A DNA stretch of 64,000 nt, from contig JAJTWR010000113.1 in assembly GCA_021613335.1 (NCBI GenBank), positions 1,476,001 through 1,540,000 on the forward strand, in the 5' to 3' direction. Below, one piece after another: positions 14,735 to 27,699 of this stretch (positions within the stretch are counted from its first letter, which is position 1; every line of letters starts with the position of its first letter). The notes below the pieces were generated by a model. It was given only the letters and a program-made list of their open reading frames with translations. It ran no database searches and was not told the origin of the DNA. The DNA comes from Whitmania pigra (lineage: Eukaryota > Annelida > Clitellata > Hirudinida > Haemopidae). The translations under genes and the position numbers were made by a program.

Positions 14735-15031
14735 GACAATCTAGGCGAAAAGTTATGAATTTTGTAATGGAACGAACTTTCGTTTGACTGCTATGTAGCA
14801 GTAAAAGTTAGTGAACTAGCTTAATCTTTCTGGTAATATTAAGAAGTAAATAATAAACATTCTAATTGTTTATGTAATTATTTATTATTAAATTTTGAAA
14901 CAAAATTAATAAAATTCATAGAATGAACGTTTTCGATGAGCGCAATTGTGTGACTCGAGAAACATTAAAAAGACGGCAGTCAAATTTGATTCCCTCAGCT
15001 GTGGTCACAAACCTGTTAGATTCACATTCCT

Positions 15032-15075
15032 CATGGACTTCTTGTTCACCAACCCACGTGAACAAGAAGTCCATG
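15032..15075. repeat. Perfect 18-bp inverted repeat (hairpin) with 8-nt loop
   Basis: CATGGACTTCTTGTTCAC at 15032..15049 is the exact reverse complement of 15058..15075; the loop is CAACCCAC. It lies about 300 bp upstream of the GPCR start codon (antisense side). It is short for a microRNA precursor. Function unknown. Confidence 0.9.
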
Positions 15076-15079
15076 ATTT

Positions 15080-17370
15080 TAGTGGCTCCCAAACGTTCTT
15101 AACCGATAATCCAATTGCTACCAATAAGTCAACATTCATGATCCAAAGAGCTTCAAGAACGCAATGAAAATTACAACATCTTCAAGTCATGCAATGTCAC
15201 TCGTGACATAGACAACCTACCAATATGATAATACCGATGTCTTACCAATACTTGCACTCCCACATGAGATTGTTAAACTTACTTTATGTCGTTATTTAAA
15301 AAAATGGATAAAACTTTATTGACTTTATTACAGTTGATGACATTCAAATTGATATTTAATTCATAGTACGATAATCATTACGAATCGTTATAATTGTATT
15401 ATTATATAATTGACCTTATAAAACAAATAATTTTGCTATTGCAATTTGTTTAAAAAAATTCTTTTGCACAATGTCATCAGCTTTAAAAGGATTAAGATGT
15501 TGAAATATAAAAAATTATTCAATTTCCCGAATAAAGTCGGTTATACTTCAAGGCTTAAGAAAGAAAAAAGATAAAAAAAAGATAGTTTACACATTTCTTC
15601 CGCATTCCTTTAAAAAACATCAAAAATATTGTAAATTTTTAAAAAAATTATTGACTATATTTTGCTAATTTCATATCTAATAAGGTTATTTGGTTAAATT
15701 ACTTAAAGTTTGTTGTTAGAAATTTAATCCAGTTTTTGCACATACAAAAGAACATGTAAGCTTCAATGTGCTTCATTTTCTGATGACTTGACGACAAAAA
15801 CATTTACTTTCAGGTTTTCTTAGTAGATCTCATTTTATGAGGTGACTATAATTTATACAAATAAAAATATATTAAATTATTTTATCATAAAATTACAATA
15901 AAGTCAAAATGTTAACAGCTAAATCATAAATTTATTAATGAAATTTATGAAATAAGCAAAGTATTTAAAATAAATTTAAATAATAATTAAGCTGAGTAGT
16001 GCTTCCTTTCAACTTCATCGTGTTTGAAAAACCCTTGAATAATTAAAACGAATGTCGTTCATAATCTTTCATCGTTTATTTTCTTCCTCCTCTACTCTAC
16101 TTATTATTCCGCATTAATATTCATTAGCATTAACAATACGACTAATAATTTTATTATTTTATTTATTATGTCATTATTATGTTATTATTTTTATTATTTA
16201 TTATTTCTTTGAACTCGAAAATATCAATAAAATTCAATTTGCAAAAGAAAAGTTCAAAAGGAATAATAATGATTTTATTACGTCATACAACTAAATGTAC
16301 AACTCACCAATGTCTGGTCGCCGCCATGTGTTGATCTCTTCTCTTCCTGGATGCAAATACTTCTGCCAACATTTTGAAGTGACAATTTGATATTTACTTA
16401 TTTTTAAATATTTGTCAAATTTTTAATTCTAATATTTATCACCTTTAAATGAAGTTATTATCATCTTTTTACAATAGTTCTGCAAGTGTGCATGAATTTG
16501 AGCTACACAGGAAGGTACTCTGAATAAGAATAAATAATTAGAAAGAAATAATTACTTCAACACAAGAGTAATTTTTGGAATAAGTCTGATGAGGAGACAA
16601 TATATGGAAGTATTTTAAACAGAGCTATCAAAATTTGGAAATTGAATTAAAATGGAATGGTTTAACTCACAGATAATATTTTATTAGTTTTATTAAACCA
16701 TTATAAATTAATGTTATGTCAATGTTACCTTACTTACGTACATCGTTCGTAAATATGGCCCATTCTCACGTTAATAAGAAATTAATTATAAAAATGATCT
16801 CATGTTTCAAAATATTGTTACTAATTATTTAATTAAAAATACTAATAAGTATTAATTATTATGATATAATATATTAATTAAGTTTCTAAAATTAACTTTA
16901 ATATAAATAATTAATATATTTTTATTTCCCGATAAAAAGAAATCAATCAATCAAAAGGGTGCTAGGACTGTTTGTCGCAGAACAGCTACGGAAAAAGTCC
17001 TGACTGGAGGATAGTCAGTAATTAAGCAATACGAATGTCCACGTGACAATCTGAAACAACATTAATTTAACTCAACAAAATTAACACAGCATCGACCTAT
17101 ATATATATATTTCCAGTAATATAATATGTAATATAATATAATATATTATATCTTTGTTTAACGAATTCAATAAAAGTTTCAGAGCTTTATATATAATATA
17201 TCCCGAACTCCTGGAAATTTCCAGATTCTCTAGAACTCTGCCTCAGGCAATTATTTTTAACGACAATCGACACTTTCCATATCACGCATATGCACATCAA
17301 GCATCATGTAAGGAGCAGTAACTGGGTTGGGTCCTAGGGATTACCCTGACACCAGCGAAGGATAGTATTT
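15080..17370. other. Intergenic AT-rich sequence
   Basis: No gene supported. It holds (TA)-rich stretches near 17100..17210 and short ATT runs near 16140..16205. Confidence 0.6.
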
Positions 17371-17373
17371 TCA

Positions 17374-17603
17374 TCTCATTATAATTACTATCATCTCATT
17401 ATAATTACTATCATCTCATTATAATTACTATCATCTCATTATAATTACTATCATTCATTATAATTAATATCATCTCATTATAATTACTATCATCTCATTA
17501 TAATTACTATCATTTCATTATAATTAATATCATCTCATTATAATTACTATCATCTCATTATAATTACTATCATCTCATTATAATTATTATCATCTCATTA
17601 GTA
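17374..17603. repeat. 20-bp minisatellite
   Basis: About 11-12 tandem copies of the unit CATCTCATTATAATTACTAT, with occasional single-base changes (AATTAATAT, CATTTC) and one shortened unit. Confidence 0.95.
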
Positions 17604-18129
17604 TGGTTTGATTAAAAATGTTTTAAAATCGTGAAATAGCATCCTTTTTGTGATTTTTTTTTTATTTTGATTTGAAAGAATTGTTTTTATGAAATTTTGT
17701 TTATTATTCTAATTAATTTTTTGATAAATTATGATTTATTTTTTATCTAAAAATCACGGAATCATTTTAAAATATACACATTTAAAATTAAAGTATTTAA
17801 TATTTTATATCCTTTTCTACAACATTTTTTTATCAACTCTTCCACTTTATTTCTAAGCACGATAAAATGAATGTCTTGTTAAGGATCTTTTAAGTTGAAA
17901 TATTTTTGTTGCGACAAGGGCCGAAAGCCCCATTAAAATATTTAATGCAGGAACTTATAAACATCCGTTATGTGCGTTTTCAAGCAGGCAGAAAAACTTC
18001 CTGACTCGTACATCTGTTCACTTTGACCTTGAAAAAGAAAAAAAAAAAAAAGGTTATCAGGTCATTCGTAGTCAAGACTCTTGCCTGATGGGCAAGTAGC
18101 ATCCACGGTTTTTGGTTAACATCCCCACT

Positions 18130-18275
18130 GTGTAGGTTGGCCGAATGGGTTACGTTCCTGCTAACAGGAACAACATGGCAACAATCGTAATGTGTCTTGT
18201 TCGAAACCCAGCCTGCTCTGCCATGAGCGCCCTTGTGGAAGGAGCGCTATATAAATTAACTACAATTAAGAATAC
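18130..18275 (+). mobile_element. tRNA-like SINE, copy 1
   Basis: Contains an A-box-like TTGGCCGAATGGGTTACG, a B-box-like TTGTTCGAAACCCAG and the 3' signature GGAGCGCTATATAAAT. The same order recurs at 24068, 34160 and 51655. The tail is A/T-rich. The order of the internal RNA polymerase III boxes supports a SINE and argues against a plain tRNA gene. Confidence 0.75.
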
Positions 18276-18279
18276 ATCA

Positions 18280-19090
18280 TTTAATGTCTTCCTTATCAGA
18301 GCATTGACACTTAAAATATTCTAAGTACTGAATGGGTTTGTGAAAAATGTTAAATTTGTTAAAAATTCAGTTTTTTAATTTAATTGTTAAATACATTCAC
18401 ATCATCAGAACATACGTCACACAATTTCAATTATCAAGTTATGAAGTTTCAGTAGGTTATTTGTTTGCGGGTACCTCATGGATTTTATAATTTGACAATC
18501 TTACTTGCCAAGTTCCTGAAACATTATGCCACCCTAATTGTATTTATATTAGGTAATAATAATTGCACACTTTTTCAAGGGTTTCAATTAAGCACAAGCT
18601 CTTCATATATTAATTTAAAATTTCAGACATTCTCACTCAAATTGTCGGACTTTGTCTGGACTTTTCTACTTTCGGAGTTTATTTTCAATTTGTTTTCTTT
18701 TGTCACCGCTGAAAGCTTTTCTCAAAATTTTGGAATTCCCAGATGACTGTTTTTTTTTTGTTCAAATTAACTTAGCCACCAGCTCTGAAACTTTTATTGA
18801 ATTCGTTAAACAAAGACCAGGATATGTATTCTTTATTTCAACTCAATTAAATGTTTTTCGTTTTCCTATTCACTGTAAATGAGCAGATAGATGTAATTAA
18901 TAAATATTATATGTCAGTGTCCTGACTATTTTATTTAATTATGTTATTTAATTTATTTAATTACTGCGTTTTTTATGTATCGCGGAGATGTAATGAACGT
19001 GATGCAGCGTTTTTGTCGTCTGCTTGGTACCACGCGATTCAATGATTGGATGTGCAATCAGACCTTTTACATGCCTTTGCTGCATATTTA
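18280..19090. other. Intergenic sequence, nothing recognised
   Basis: Two overlapping open stretches (18465..18882) have phenylalanine-rich, low-complexity translations and no recognisable domain. Confidence 0.5.
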
Positions 19091-19094
19091 CATA

Positions 19095-19550
19095 AAGCTG
19101 TGACCCGTCAAAATAGCCCGGCGAAAAAATAGCCGAGGACAAAATAAGTTAATGAATCTTTAAAAAAAGATTTTGTGAGCTGAATACCTTAACCGATAAC
19201 TGATTCCAAATTGAATTCGAAATTAATGGTATGAATGCTTTTATGACCATTTAGAGTTTAATTGGTATCAGGGAATTTCATTAAGTGGAAGATTTATCTT
19301 ATTGTTAGAATTCCGGCTACTTCCTCACTTTACAAGGACTTTTCAAGTTGGTATTTAATATAAATTATCGATTGACAAGCAACACGTGCCATCTGCACAA
19401 AGAGAATTTACCGCCTTACATGGCACCCCGTCGCAATAGCCCGGCGACGACAGTGGAGCTTTTAGCCTCAGAGGGGGTGTTGGTGAGGGTGTGTGAGGCG
19501 TCGCGAGCGAGAGTGGCAGACGAGTTTTGTGAGCGACTGCTTTAGAGATT
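19095..19550 (+). repeat. Dispersed repeat family A, copy 2, with GC-rich flank
   Basis: Starts at GACCCGTCAAAATAGCCCGG and runs through the shared family blocks to ATCTGCACAAAGAGAATTTA near 19410. It then enters a GC-rich segment opening with CACCCCGTCGCAATAGCCCGG, a second, diverged copy of the starting motif in the same orientation. No coding function seen. Confidence 0.7.
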
Positions 19551-19559
19551 ATATATAGT

Positions 19560-20088
19560 TATTGCTTGCTGATGTGTTCTTTTGCATTGACATTGATGCT
19601 TTTTGATTTTGAATAGAATCGCTTTCCAATTATTAGAATCTTGTTTTGTCGCTTCGATTGCATTCTGCTTGTTGCGACATATCTCGATAGTAGGCAGCAA
19701 GAACTTTATGATTGGAATCAATTGTTTCAATTGAAACTATTTCAACGAGTGCGCGGAGACTGCATGAAAGAATTTTGAATTACATCTTCATCCTTCATTA
19801 ACCTCTCCATTCCGCTTCAATGAACAAGCAATCAACAGAAGCAGACAAAAACATGAAAAAATGATTAGAAACGATATATAGATAACTTTTTTATGCAATG
19901 GATTTTAACGGCAGTCGCAAAACAATGATGGTAATATTTATGTTATTATTTAATTCAAAATATCAATATTTATATTACTATATTAACAATAACATAAATA
20001 ATATTACAATGCATATAAAAAGGTTGTAAACCCTCAATTTAACACAACTCCTGAGATATTAAACCTATCAAAACCAAATTTGGAATGT
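19560..20088. other. Intergenic sequence, nothing recognised
   Basis: AT-rich; no supported features. Confidence 0.5.
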
Positions 20089-20970
20089 ACCGTATTTCCC
20101 CGAAAATAAGCCCTAGGTATTTACAGTTGTACCATAGGTCTTTTGCAACACTCAATAACATATTGAAATTAATAACATAATATCAGTAATTAATATAATA
20201 AAGTACAATGAAAATTATGATTTCTGTATGTATTTGTATGTAAAATATTGATGGATAAGCAGATACGACAAACAGAACACAATGGCATTTGGCTGTGTTT
20301 ATGAATCTTCTTAATTTAGTGTAATAGATTTACCATTAATTCCACAAGACGAATTCAAAAAAAAAAAGCTATTCCATCGAATGCAAGAAAGGAATCATGT
20401 GACAAGAATGTTACAGTTTTTAAAAGCTTTAAAAAAAAACAGAAATTGGATATCCGAATGATCCAGAGTGTTAACAGGTGGACGAGGAAAATGCTAGGAC
20501 AAGTGTGAATCTGAAACTTTGTAAAAACTAACCTGTGCGAGTTGGGTTAATATATCAGCTAGAGGTTATGCGGAAAATGGATTCGCAAGCAATTCAAACT
20601 GGAAATCAGAGTTTGGAGATTTACAATGAAGAAGTTGATATGACTGTATTTGACTAATTTTAAAAAATCTCTAATTGAAGGATTAGTTATAAAAACTCTT
20701 GCAAGCAGCTAGGATTTGAACTAACGGAGTTCACCTAAACCCTTTCTAACATTCTTGTAAAATATAAATTAATTATAATTAATAATTAACAAATTATTAA
20801 AACCATGCTCCTTGCCTCTTTTAGCATAATAAATTGTGTAAACATGAAAAAATGTGCTGGTTGGTTGTTGATTATGAAAATATAAGATACCACCCGAAAA
20901 TAAGCCCTAACACGTCTTTTGGAGCAAAAATGAATATAAGACAATGTCTTATTTTCGGGGAAACACATAA
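20089..20970. mobile_element. MITE-like element with TTTCCCCGAAAATAAG termini
   Basis: The left end GTATTTCCCCGAAAATAAG (20092..20110) is matched in inverted orientation at 20948..20966 (18 of 19 bases). The right side also holds an internal CACCCGAAAATAAGCCCTA block in the same orientation as the left end, and GGAGCAAAAATGAATATAAG. This is a widespread non-autonomous element signature in animals. No transposase is encoded. Target duplication not certain. Confidence 0.7.
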
Positions 20971-22569
20971 AAAAAAATTTGACTTTAGATGCTGATAAAA
21001 TGATGCTCCTGGACTATATTAGTAAGAAAACAAGTGTTTTTTTGATATTATTTTTTTTTTCGTCTTCTATAGCCGCTGGAGAGGGTAAGTAATGTCACAT
21101 GTTTGCTATTTTGTCTGATTTTTCTTCTGCGTTTGATTGATTACATTTAAATTTATTTCTATTTTTCTCTATGCAGATTAAATGTATGCAACTGAAATAA
21201 AGTTCTCTTGTAGAAAAATTAGTGATTTGACAAAATCTGCTGCAAACTATGTCCGTTACTCGAGCACAACTGACTGTCCCGTAACTGGCAAGTGTTACGG
21301 TCATTCGGTGTAAATCTGACATTCCGACTTTTTCAATGAGAAGAGTGCAACTAAAATTAGAAGTCCTGCACAAAAATTTAAAAATAATTCTGAAAAAAAG
21401 CGAAGCGAAAGCTTCAGCATAATTGATTGCTAGACAGGAAAATTTAAGATTTTAAGACTTAGCAAGATGTCCTTGACTCGATTTATGTATTTGCACTTGT
21501 CCGAGAAAATCAAAGATGCCAGCACTTGAGTGTGAACTTTTCTTGGCTCAAAGAAATGAAACAAATATGATTATTGGTCTAAAGGACAAGGAAACTACTT
21601 GAAATTTAACCAAAGACTAAAATTGAATTCGAATGGAGTTTGATTTCAAATTAATTAAATTTTAAAATGAACTAGTCGTTAAGATGTGTTTCGTTATTGT
21701 TGTTAAATTTCAAGCGAATAAAATTGTTAAATGATAAATAATAACTTTATTATCAATTAATATTAATATGATATTATGGTTTAAAGAAATAATACTAAAT
21801 TTCTTATATTTTATGACAAACACAGTGGCGGATTTAGGGAGGGTGGGGTGAGGGCCCTGTCCCCAGTCATTTTTAAAGTCTAAAAAGCTAAAATTCGCCA
21901 ATAAACTTTGTCCTACTGTATGCTGTAATTGGAATTTTATTGTAGTTTTGGGTACAACAAAATGATGTCATGTATGAAATTGAGTAATTTTGAACTTATA
22001 TTTAACGGAACTATTTATATAGAGCCTTATTATAATAACCAGTTATTGATTTTTGTAATACAAATTATTTGCTGGACAGGAAGAGACTCCTTACTCAGCC
22101 GCGAAAACCTCGAAAAACATCAAAGACATTTATCGATGAAATCCCAATAATATTCACATGTCACTGCTAAATTTTACAGTATATTAATGAAATACGACTT
22201 TGTGAAAGATATAAAGGATGTTTGGGTCAAAAATTAGCAGTAATTTAATGGATAACAGTGTAAATTGTGTGATTTTTGAACCTGTGCCAAGTTTATGCAA
22301 CGCACAATATATTCAGCTGATGACTTTTATGTTTTGACGGAGTCGTTTTGCTGCCGGGCTGTTTTGATCGGGCATTATCATTTTCTGTTTGCTCTCAATT
22401 AACTTCATAAAATTTTTGTGATTAAATATGTCAACTAAAAGACGAAGAAGTGAAAATATCTTAAATATTATTTCTTTCAAGTGGCATAGAAGCACAGGAG
22501 CGGCGTCATAGATCTTATCATTATCATTATTGTTATTAAAACTATTATTATTATTAATATTATTATTAA
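20971..22569. other. Intergenic sequence with one transposon-end-like motif
   Basis: No gene. CAGTGGCGGATTTAGGGAGG at about 21823 looks like a hAT-type terminus, but no partner end was found. Near 22335..22375 there is a short TTTTGACGGAGTCG/GCCGGGCTGTTTTGA motif resembling the terminus of repeat family A. Confidence 0.4.
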
Positions 22570-23108
22570 TATTCCTCCTTTCTTTTGTCTGCCGCACCTG
22601 TGTCCTGAAGTGCTTGAATCACGACACTCATTAGGCACCATCTTGAAAAACCCATTCCTCTCCAGAATGCATACGATGCTTCTGCCATCACTCCCCTCCA
22701 GTTACAAATGCAAGCAGTCACAACTGGCTCGAGTTTGCTGGTTCTTTCCTCTCCATCCATGCATGGATTTCTGGCATGTCGTATTTGCCCTTTTTGCTTT
22801 CATGGACATAGTCAAGATCAACTGTGTCGGCAACTACGTCAGCGTCGAGGACTATATATTTCTCACCTTTCCAGGCGCACAGATCCGGGATTTTGACCCC
22901 AACATTGGTTGGGATGCGAGGTTCTATTGTTGTCATGTAGCCTCATTTTATCAACTCGCGTTCGAGCATTTTCACAATGTTGTTGTGTCTCTCGTGTCGG
23001 GGTCCTTCTGCTCTAGGACACTTCTGGATCATGTGCTCCAGATATTCATTGGTCCCACAGCCTGCGTCGCAATGAGTATTAATTTGATGTCCCCATCTCG
23101 CAGCTCTC
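22570..23108 (-). pseudogene. R2-like (RLE-type) retrotransposon C-terminus
   Basis: Minus-strand reading from 23095 gives MRAARWGHQINTH, then CDAGCGTNEYLEHMIQKC (CxxxC...H...C knuckle), then RHERHNNIVKMLEREL, a stop, then EPRIPTNVGVKIPDL, VLDADVV and ESKKGKYDM. This is the zinc knuckle followed by the restriction-like endonuclease domain (PD...D..K) that ends R2-clade proteins. A frameshift near 22750 leads into the tail VVTACICNWRG...FWRGMGF. One stop and one frameshift make it dead. The reverse transcriptase is missing because a (ATT)n array replaces it. Confidence 0.8.
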
Positions 23109-23123
23109 ATCTTGCAATAGACA

Positions 23124-23257
<134 letters not shown>

Positions 23258-23654
23258 CAAGCTAATATTTAAAGTGCCAAAGCATCCATGGCAGGATTTA
23301 AAAGGCACTGTTACAATCAAAATCAATGAGTTCTACAGTCGGGCGGGCTAGATTTTAAAAGAAATTTTAGATGTTAATGAATGGGAAGGTTAAATAAATG
23401 AGTTTTAAGGTTGGTTTTGAACAACATCAACGTTTCGGACGATCTGACATGAAACGGGAGATCGTTCCATGTCCGCGGTCAACATGCATGAAAGGATCTG
23501 TCTCCGTAGTGCATTGGGATGATAAAGTTTATGGTGTCAGACGAGCGGATCGAGGCCCTTCCCGGTTGAGATGCCGTTGTTGTGAGGAGTTCGCGTAGGT
23601 ATTGGGGAGACCGATGAGTGTGAGCTTTATAGACCATGAGAGCAATCTTGTAAG
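23258..23654 (-). pseudogene. L2/CR1-like LINE 3' end
   Basis: Minus-strand frames give LMVYKAHTHRSPQYLRELL, then HACxPRTWNDLPFHVRSSE, then LKTHLFNLP, the typical last 90 residues of L2/CR1 reverse-transcriptase proteins (VYKSLHG..PSYL, APTLWNSLP..IR, FKSxLKTHLF). Frames are broken. A 3' UTR and a simple AATA/AAT tail follow. Strongly 5'-truncated, as usual for LINEs. Confidence 0.75.
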
Positions 23655-23806
<152 letters not shown>

Positions 23807-23814
23807 GTAAGTGT

Positions 23815-24010
23815 CGCAAGAACTTTGACACTTTTATAAAAGTTTTACTTTGAATAAATTTGAATACAATACCTGAAATAAATATTTTTATACAATTTTG
23901 TAATGGTTCAAATGCAATAATAAGCAACATGGTTGTGAAAAATCCTTCGTAATGTAATTTCATCAAGAGGTTTATGGGAGACATTAAGGGGTATATGTTC
24001 TACCTTAGTT
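23815..24010 (+). repeat. Dispersed repeat family B, copy 1
   Basis: Near-matching inverted copy at 37880..38080. Shared blocks include CACTTTTATAAAAGTTTTAC, TACAATTTTGTAATGGTT and AATAAGCAACATGG. Both copies lie beside or close to a long (ATT)n array. Class unknown. Confidence 0.7.
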
Positions 24011-24067
24011 TTTTAATTTCCTCGTATAGGTTAACAAATGTACCAAATGAAATCCAAGATGGCGTGC

Positions 24068-24272
24068 AGGTTAGCCGGCGTGCAGGTTAGCCGAATGGGT
24101 TGCGTGCCTGCATACGGCGGTAATGGCAACAGTCGTAATGTGTCGTGTTCGAAACCCAGCCTGCACTGCCGCCAGCGCCCTTGGGAAGGAGCGCTATATA
24201 AATGGTTACAAGAAGCGCCTCTGACGCTATGCTTATGGCGCTATATAAATGAAGTTACAATTACAATTACAA
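24068..24272 (+). mobile_element. tRNA-like SINE, copy 2
   Basis: The best copy: GGTTAGCCGAATGGGTTGCG (A-box region), GTGTTCGAAACCCAGCCTG (B-box region), GGAGCGCTATATAAATGG, then a second GGCGCTATATAAATG and a short (ACAATT)n tail. The first 14 bases of the SINE (GCGTGCAGGTTAGCC) are duplicated in tandem at its start. Confidence 0.8.
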
Positions 24273-24340
24273 TGATGATGTCAGATGTTGGGTTGATTTG
24301 CCGTGGAATGACCCTACAACAAAATATGCCTTCCCATCTC
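24273..24340 (+). repeat. Short repeat C, copy 1
   Basis: TGATGTCAGATGTTGGGTTG followed by ATTTGCCGTGGAATGACCC. A second direct copy with few differences is at 25172..25234. Confidence 0.75.
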
Positions 24341-25171
24341 CATACATTTAATTGGCGACCAATCCTCAAATTTCAGTTAGGTTGAGTTATGAGGACGCTG
24401 ATGATCAGCTCATAACCTTGGTTCTTCAAAGTTGGAGAATTTTTCTGCACAACGTTGACACATTTATAAACGTGTTATCTTGATAAAACATAGATTTACC
24501 ACCATATTTAAATTTAGCAGAAGGAAACAAGAACTTCTCCAATGTTTCGGCATTGAAAGTTTTTTTTACCTCTTTTTTAGATAAGTAAAAATATCATCAG
24601 TTTTTATGAAATTCTACCTCTAACCAAGAACAAGTACATGGGAAAATACCATGTGTAACAATTCCGCTTTTTTAAAGTTCCTACCCTTAGACATGAAATA
24701 AAATATGAAAGTGATGCATTTTGTTGATCAATAGATCAAGAAACAATAATTAATTAGTGTCTGGTTGAGACATTGGTGGATCAATTTGCTAACCTAGATG
24801 ACTAAATTAAAGAAACTAAAATTTTATATATTTTGGACGATCTTAAGGGTCCGAAATAAGGGTCGCTGAACTTTGGCCAAATGTCAATACTTCCGATAGG
24901 TGAGAAGCTGAAAGTTTAGTTTTAGACCATCTAGAAAGATAATATTTACATATAATTAAACATATTTGAATGATCTGTTTGAGAAAGCTACTTACAGAAT
25001 TTTACTTTTTTACATTTAACGAATTATTCTTATTTAAACATTAAAATTCGGTTTAAGGTAAGTTAAATTTATTTTAATTTAACTAAATTAAAATTATTTT
25101 TCGATTAATCTTTTTTATGTATGTTTTATGTATAATTAATGTTTAAATATGCCAAATTTCAGCAAAATCCA

Positions 25172-25234
25172 AGAAAGTGATGTCAGATGTTGTGTTGATT
25201 TGACGTAGAATGACCCAGTAATAAAGCCTGAATA
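25172..25234 (+). repeat. Short repeat C, copy 2
   Basis: TGATGTCAGATGTTGTGTTG followed by ATTTGACGTAGAATGACCC, in direct orientation about 900 bp from copy 1. Confidence 0.75.
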
Positions 25235-25239
25235 GGCAT

Positions 25240-27030
25240 ACGTACTGAAGGTTTGGAAAGATTTGAAAAATTACTATTTTAAGATACTTATTAAATTAAT
25301 GAAAGATTATTATTTGAATAATATATAATAAGTTAATAAATAATAAAATTGTTGTTTTAACGATATTATAGATATATTTATTTGGTGATCTGATCAAAAA
25401 ATGGCTTTCTATAAAATGTTCATAACATTTTTCTAAGCATCATTTGATCATCAATAAAAAGAATTGCCCCGAGGGCGTAACGTCAGAAGCTAGACATTCC
25501 AAAAAATTATAAATTATTTCTGTAATTATTATCTAAACACATCAAGAACAACTTAGAAATTCCAAACTTTGCTTTGACTTTTAACATTATATACGTTAAG
25601 AGTTATGCTAACATTAGCGGATGTTTGTGATCTATTGGAACGCGGCGCAATAACAATAAAAGATAATAATAGCCTTACTAAATAATAATAATTTATACCT
25701 CAGGGGCACTTAAATCATTGAAATAGCTCCGCCTCGGGCTCCAAGGGCGCTGTTTTGGAAGTGCAAGCCAGTTGCGAAGACACCTAACAACTCAAACTCT
25801 TTGACTTGCATGTTAAACATCACTACAATCATCTGTCATTCATTACAAAAGTAAAAGATTGATTTCATGTCAGGTTTATAAACCTAGGAAAGATGGCAAT
25901 TTGTGTTGTCTTGAATTTTTTAATTTCTGATCGGTTGATTGCTTCACTACCAAGCAAAATTGCAACTAGCAAAGCTTGTATCCTTCGCTCCAATTGCATC
26001 TGAACGAAATCGTCTTTAAAAAATCGTCGAAAAAAAGCTATTGTATTCCGCAACTTGTGAACCCGAGTTTCCAGCATACAATTTCAACAGTTGAACCAAC
26101 AAAATTTCATCCACGAGAAATCTTCGAATGCCTTTTAATGAATCACCGCTCAGAAGGCCTCGAAGAAAATTTTCTTCATGAATATTTGAACGTTTCCCTC
26201 AATCTCCATAATTTATGGTGAGAATGAGAGGTGATGATGCTAATGTCATCACCATGACAACTGCTTAATTCTTGACTTTAGTTTTATTCTAAAAAGGGTT
26301 CAAATTAATTAAATTTTTTAAAAAGTGAAATCACCTTTAGTCAATTTAAATATATAATTCTTATTGCAGTTACAATTATCATGAATATAAATAAGAAATC
26401 AAAATTACATGGTAACATTTCGCTCATGAAACGCCAGCAAAAAACTTTGAAATACTTCAAAAATGTTTAGCAACGAGATTTCTTTATCTAGTCTGTGAAA
26501 AGAATGTGCATGAATAAAAGTTTGTGTTGGCGTCACATGTTCTATAAGGTTCCATTAAAAACTATTAAAAATATTTCACAAATAAATAACAAATTAATAA
26601 AAATAAATTAATTGATAATAAAATAGAATCATTCGAAAACACATATTCCCTCGAGGTGTCAGCATGTCGTGATATTTTGAATATTTTGAATATTTTGTCT
26701 TATTAACAAAATGTATTTTCATCTAATAAGTTTTAATAAAACCTGGTATAAAATCATTTTATGAACAAAACTGGGAAATATTAAAATGAGGAAATTGAAA
26801 AAAACAACATGATGAAGCATCTGACGATTTATCGCTGTCAGCTGATGGACGACATCGATCACATTCAGTCATCGCCTCCAATCTTCAACAAAAAACATCA
26901 ACAAATGGTGTCAAGTTATAAGGAATAATTTAATTATACGTTTGAGCTGTTTTGGAATGAATATTTTAGTCAAAATGATTTGTTGCAATAATAATATATT
27001 ATTATAACATTAATAACGTTATAATATTTT
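25240..27030. other. Intergenic AT-rich sequence
   Basis: No gene supported. Open stretches at 25865..26221 have no recognisable motif. Confidence 0.5.
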
Positions 27031-27036
27031 CGAATA

Positions 27037-27364
<328 letters not shown>

Positions 27365-27389
27365 GTGTAGTGGTAGTGGTAGTGGTAGT

Positions 27390-27690
27390 AGAGCGAGAGT
27401 TACAAAACGAGACAACACGACAAGCTTTGAGCCTCGCATTAAAAACAATGTTGAAAAATTGTCGTCCATGAGAGCAAAAAAGACAAATGCAACATGTCAG
27501 AAATCCACGCATGGATGGAGAAGATTACTCGGAAAAGAACCACAAAACTCGAGTCAATTGTGACCGCCTGCGTTTGTAACTGGAGGGGATCGTACTCCTT
27601 TTGGAGGAAAATAGGCTTTCAAGATGGTGCCTAATGAGTGTGGAGATTCGAGCATTCTAAGTCACTTACAGGATCTGCAGAGTCCACAGG
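27390..27690 (+). pseudogene. R2-like endonuclease-tail fragment, second copy
   Basis: Plus-strand translation gives VHESKKDKCNMSEIHAWMEK, then KLESIVTACVCNWRGSYSFW, then RKIGFQDGA. This is clearly homologous to the tail of the minus-strand fragment at 22570..22800 (HESKKGKYDMPEIHAWMER, CICNWRG, FWRGMGF). Stops follow GFQDGA. It is the same family as the first copy but opposite in orientation and about 4.5 kb away. Confidence 0.75.
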
Positions 27691-27699
27691 TGTCGTAGA

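Noticed and set aside
17374..17603. CRISPR array
   Set aside because: Regular repeats but no spacers: the units are contiguous 20-mers in animal DNA. The same applies to the other minisatellites.
18130..18275. tRNA gene
   Set aside because: A-box and B-box-like motifs exist, but no cloverleaf closes and the same unit recurs with a SINE 3' tail.
21823..21870. Full hAT transposon starting CAGTGGCGGATTTAGG
   Set aside because: No matching opposite terminus or 8-bp duplication was found within reach; kept only as a remark.
25865..26221. Pair of overlapping open frames of 70-81 codons
   Set aside because: No recognisable motif, no splice context, shadows of each other.
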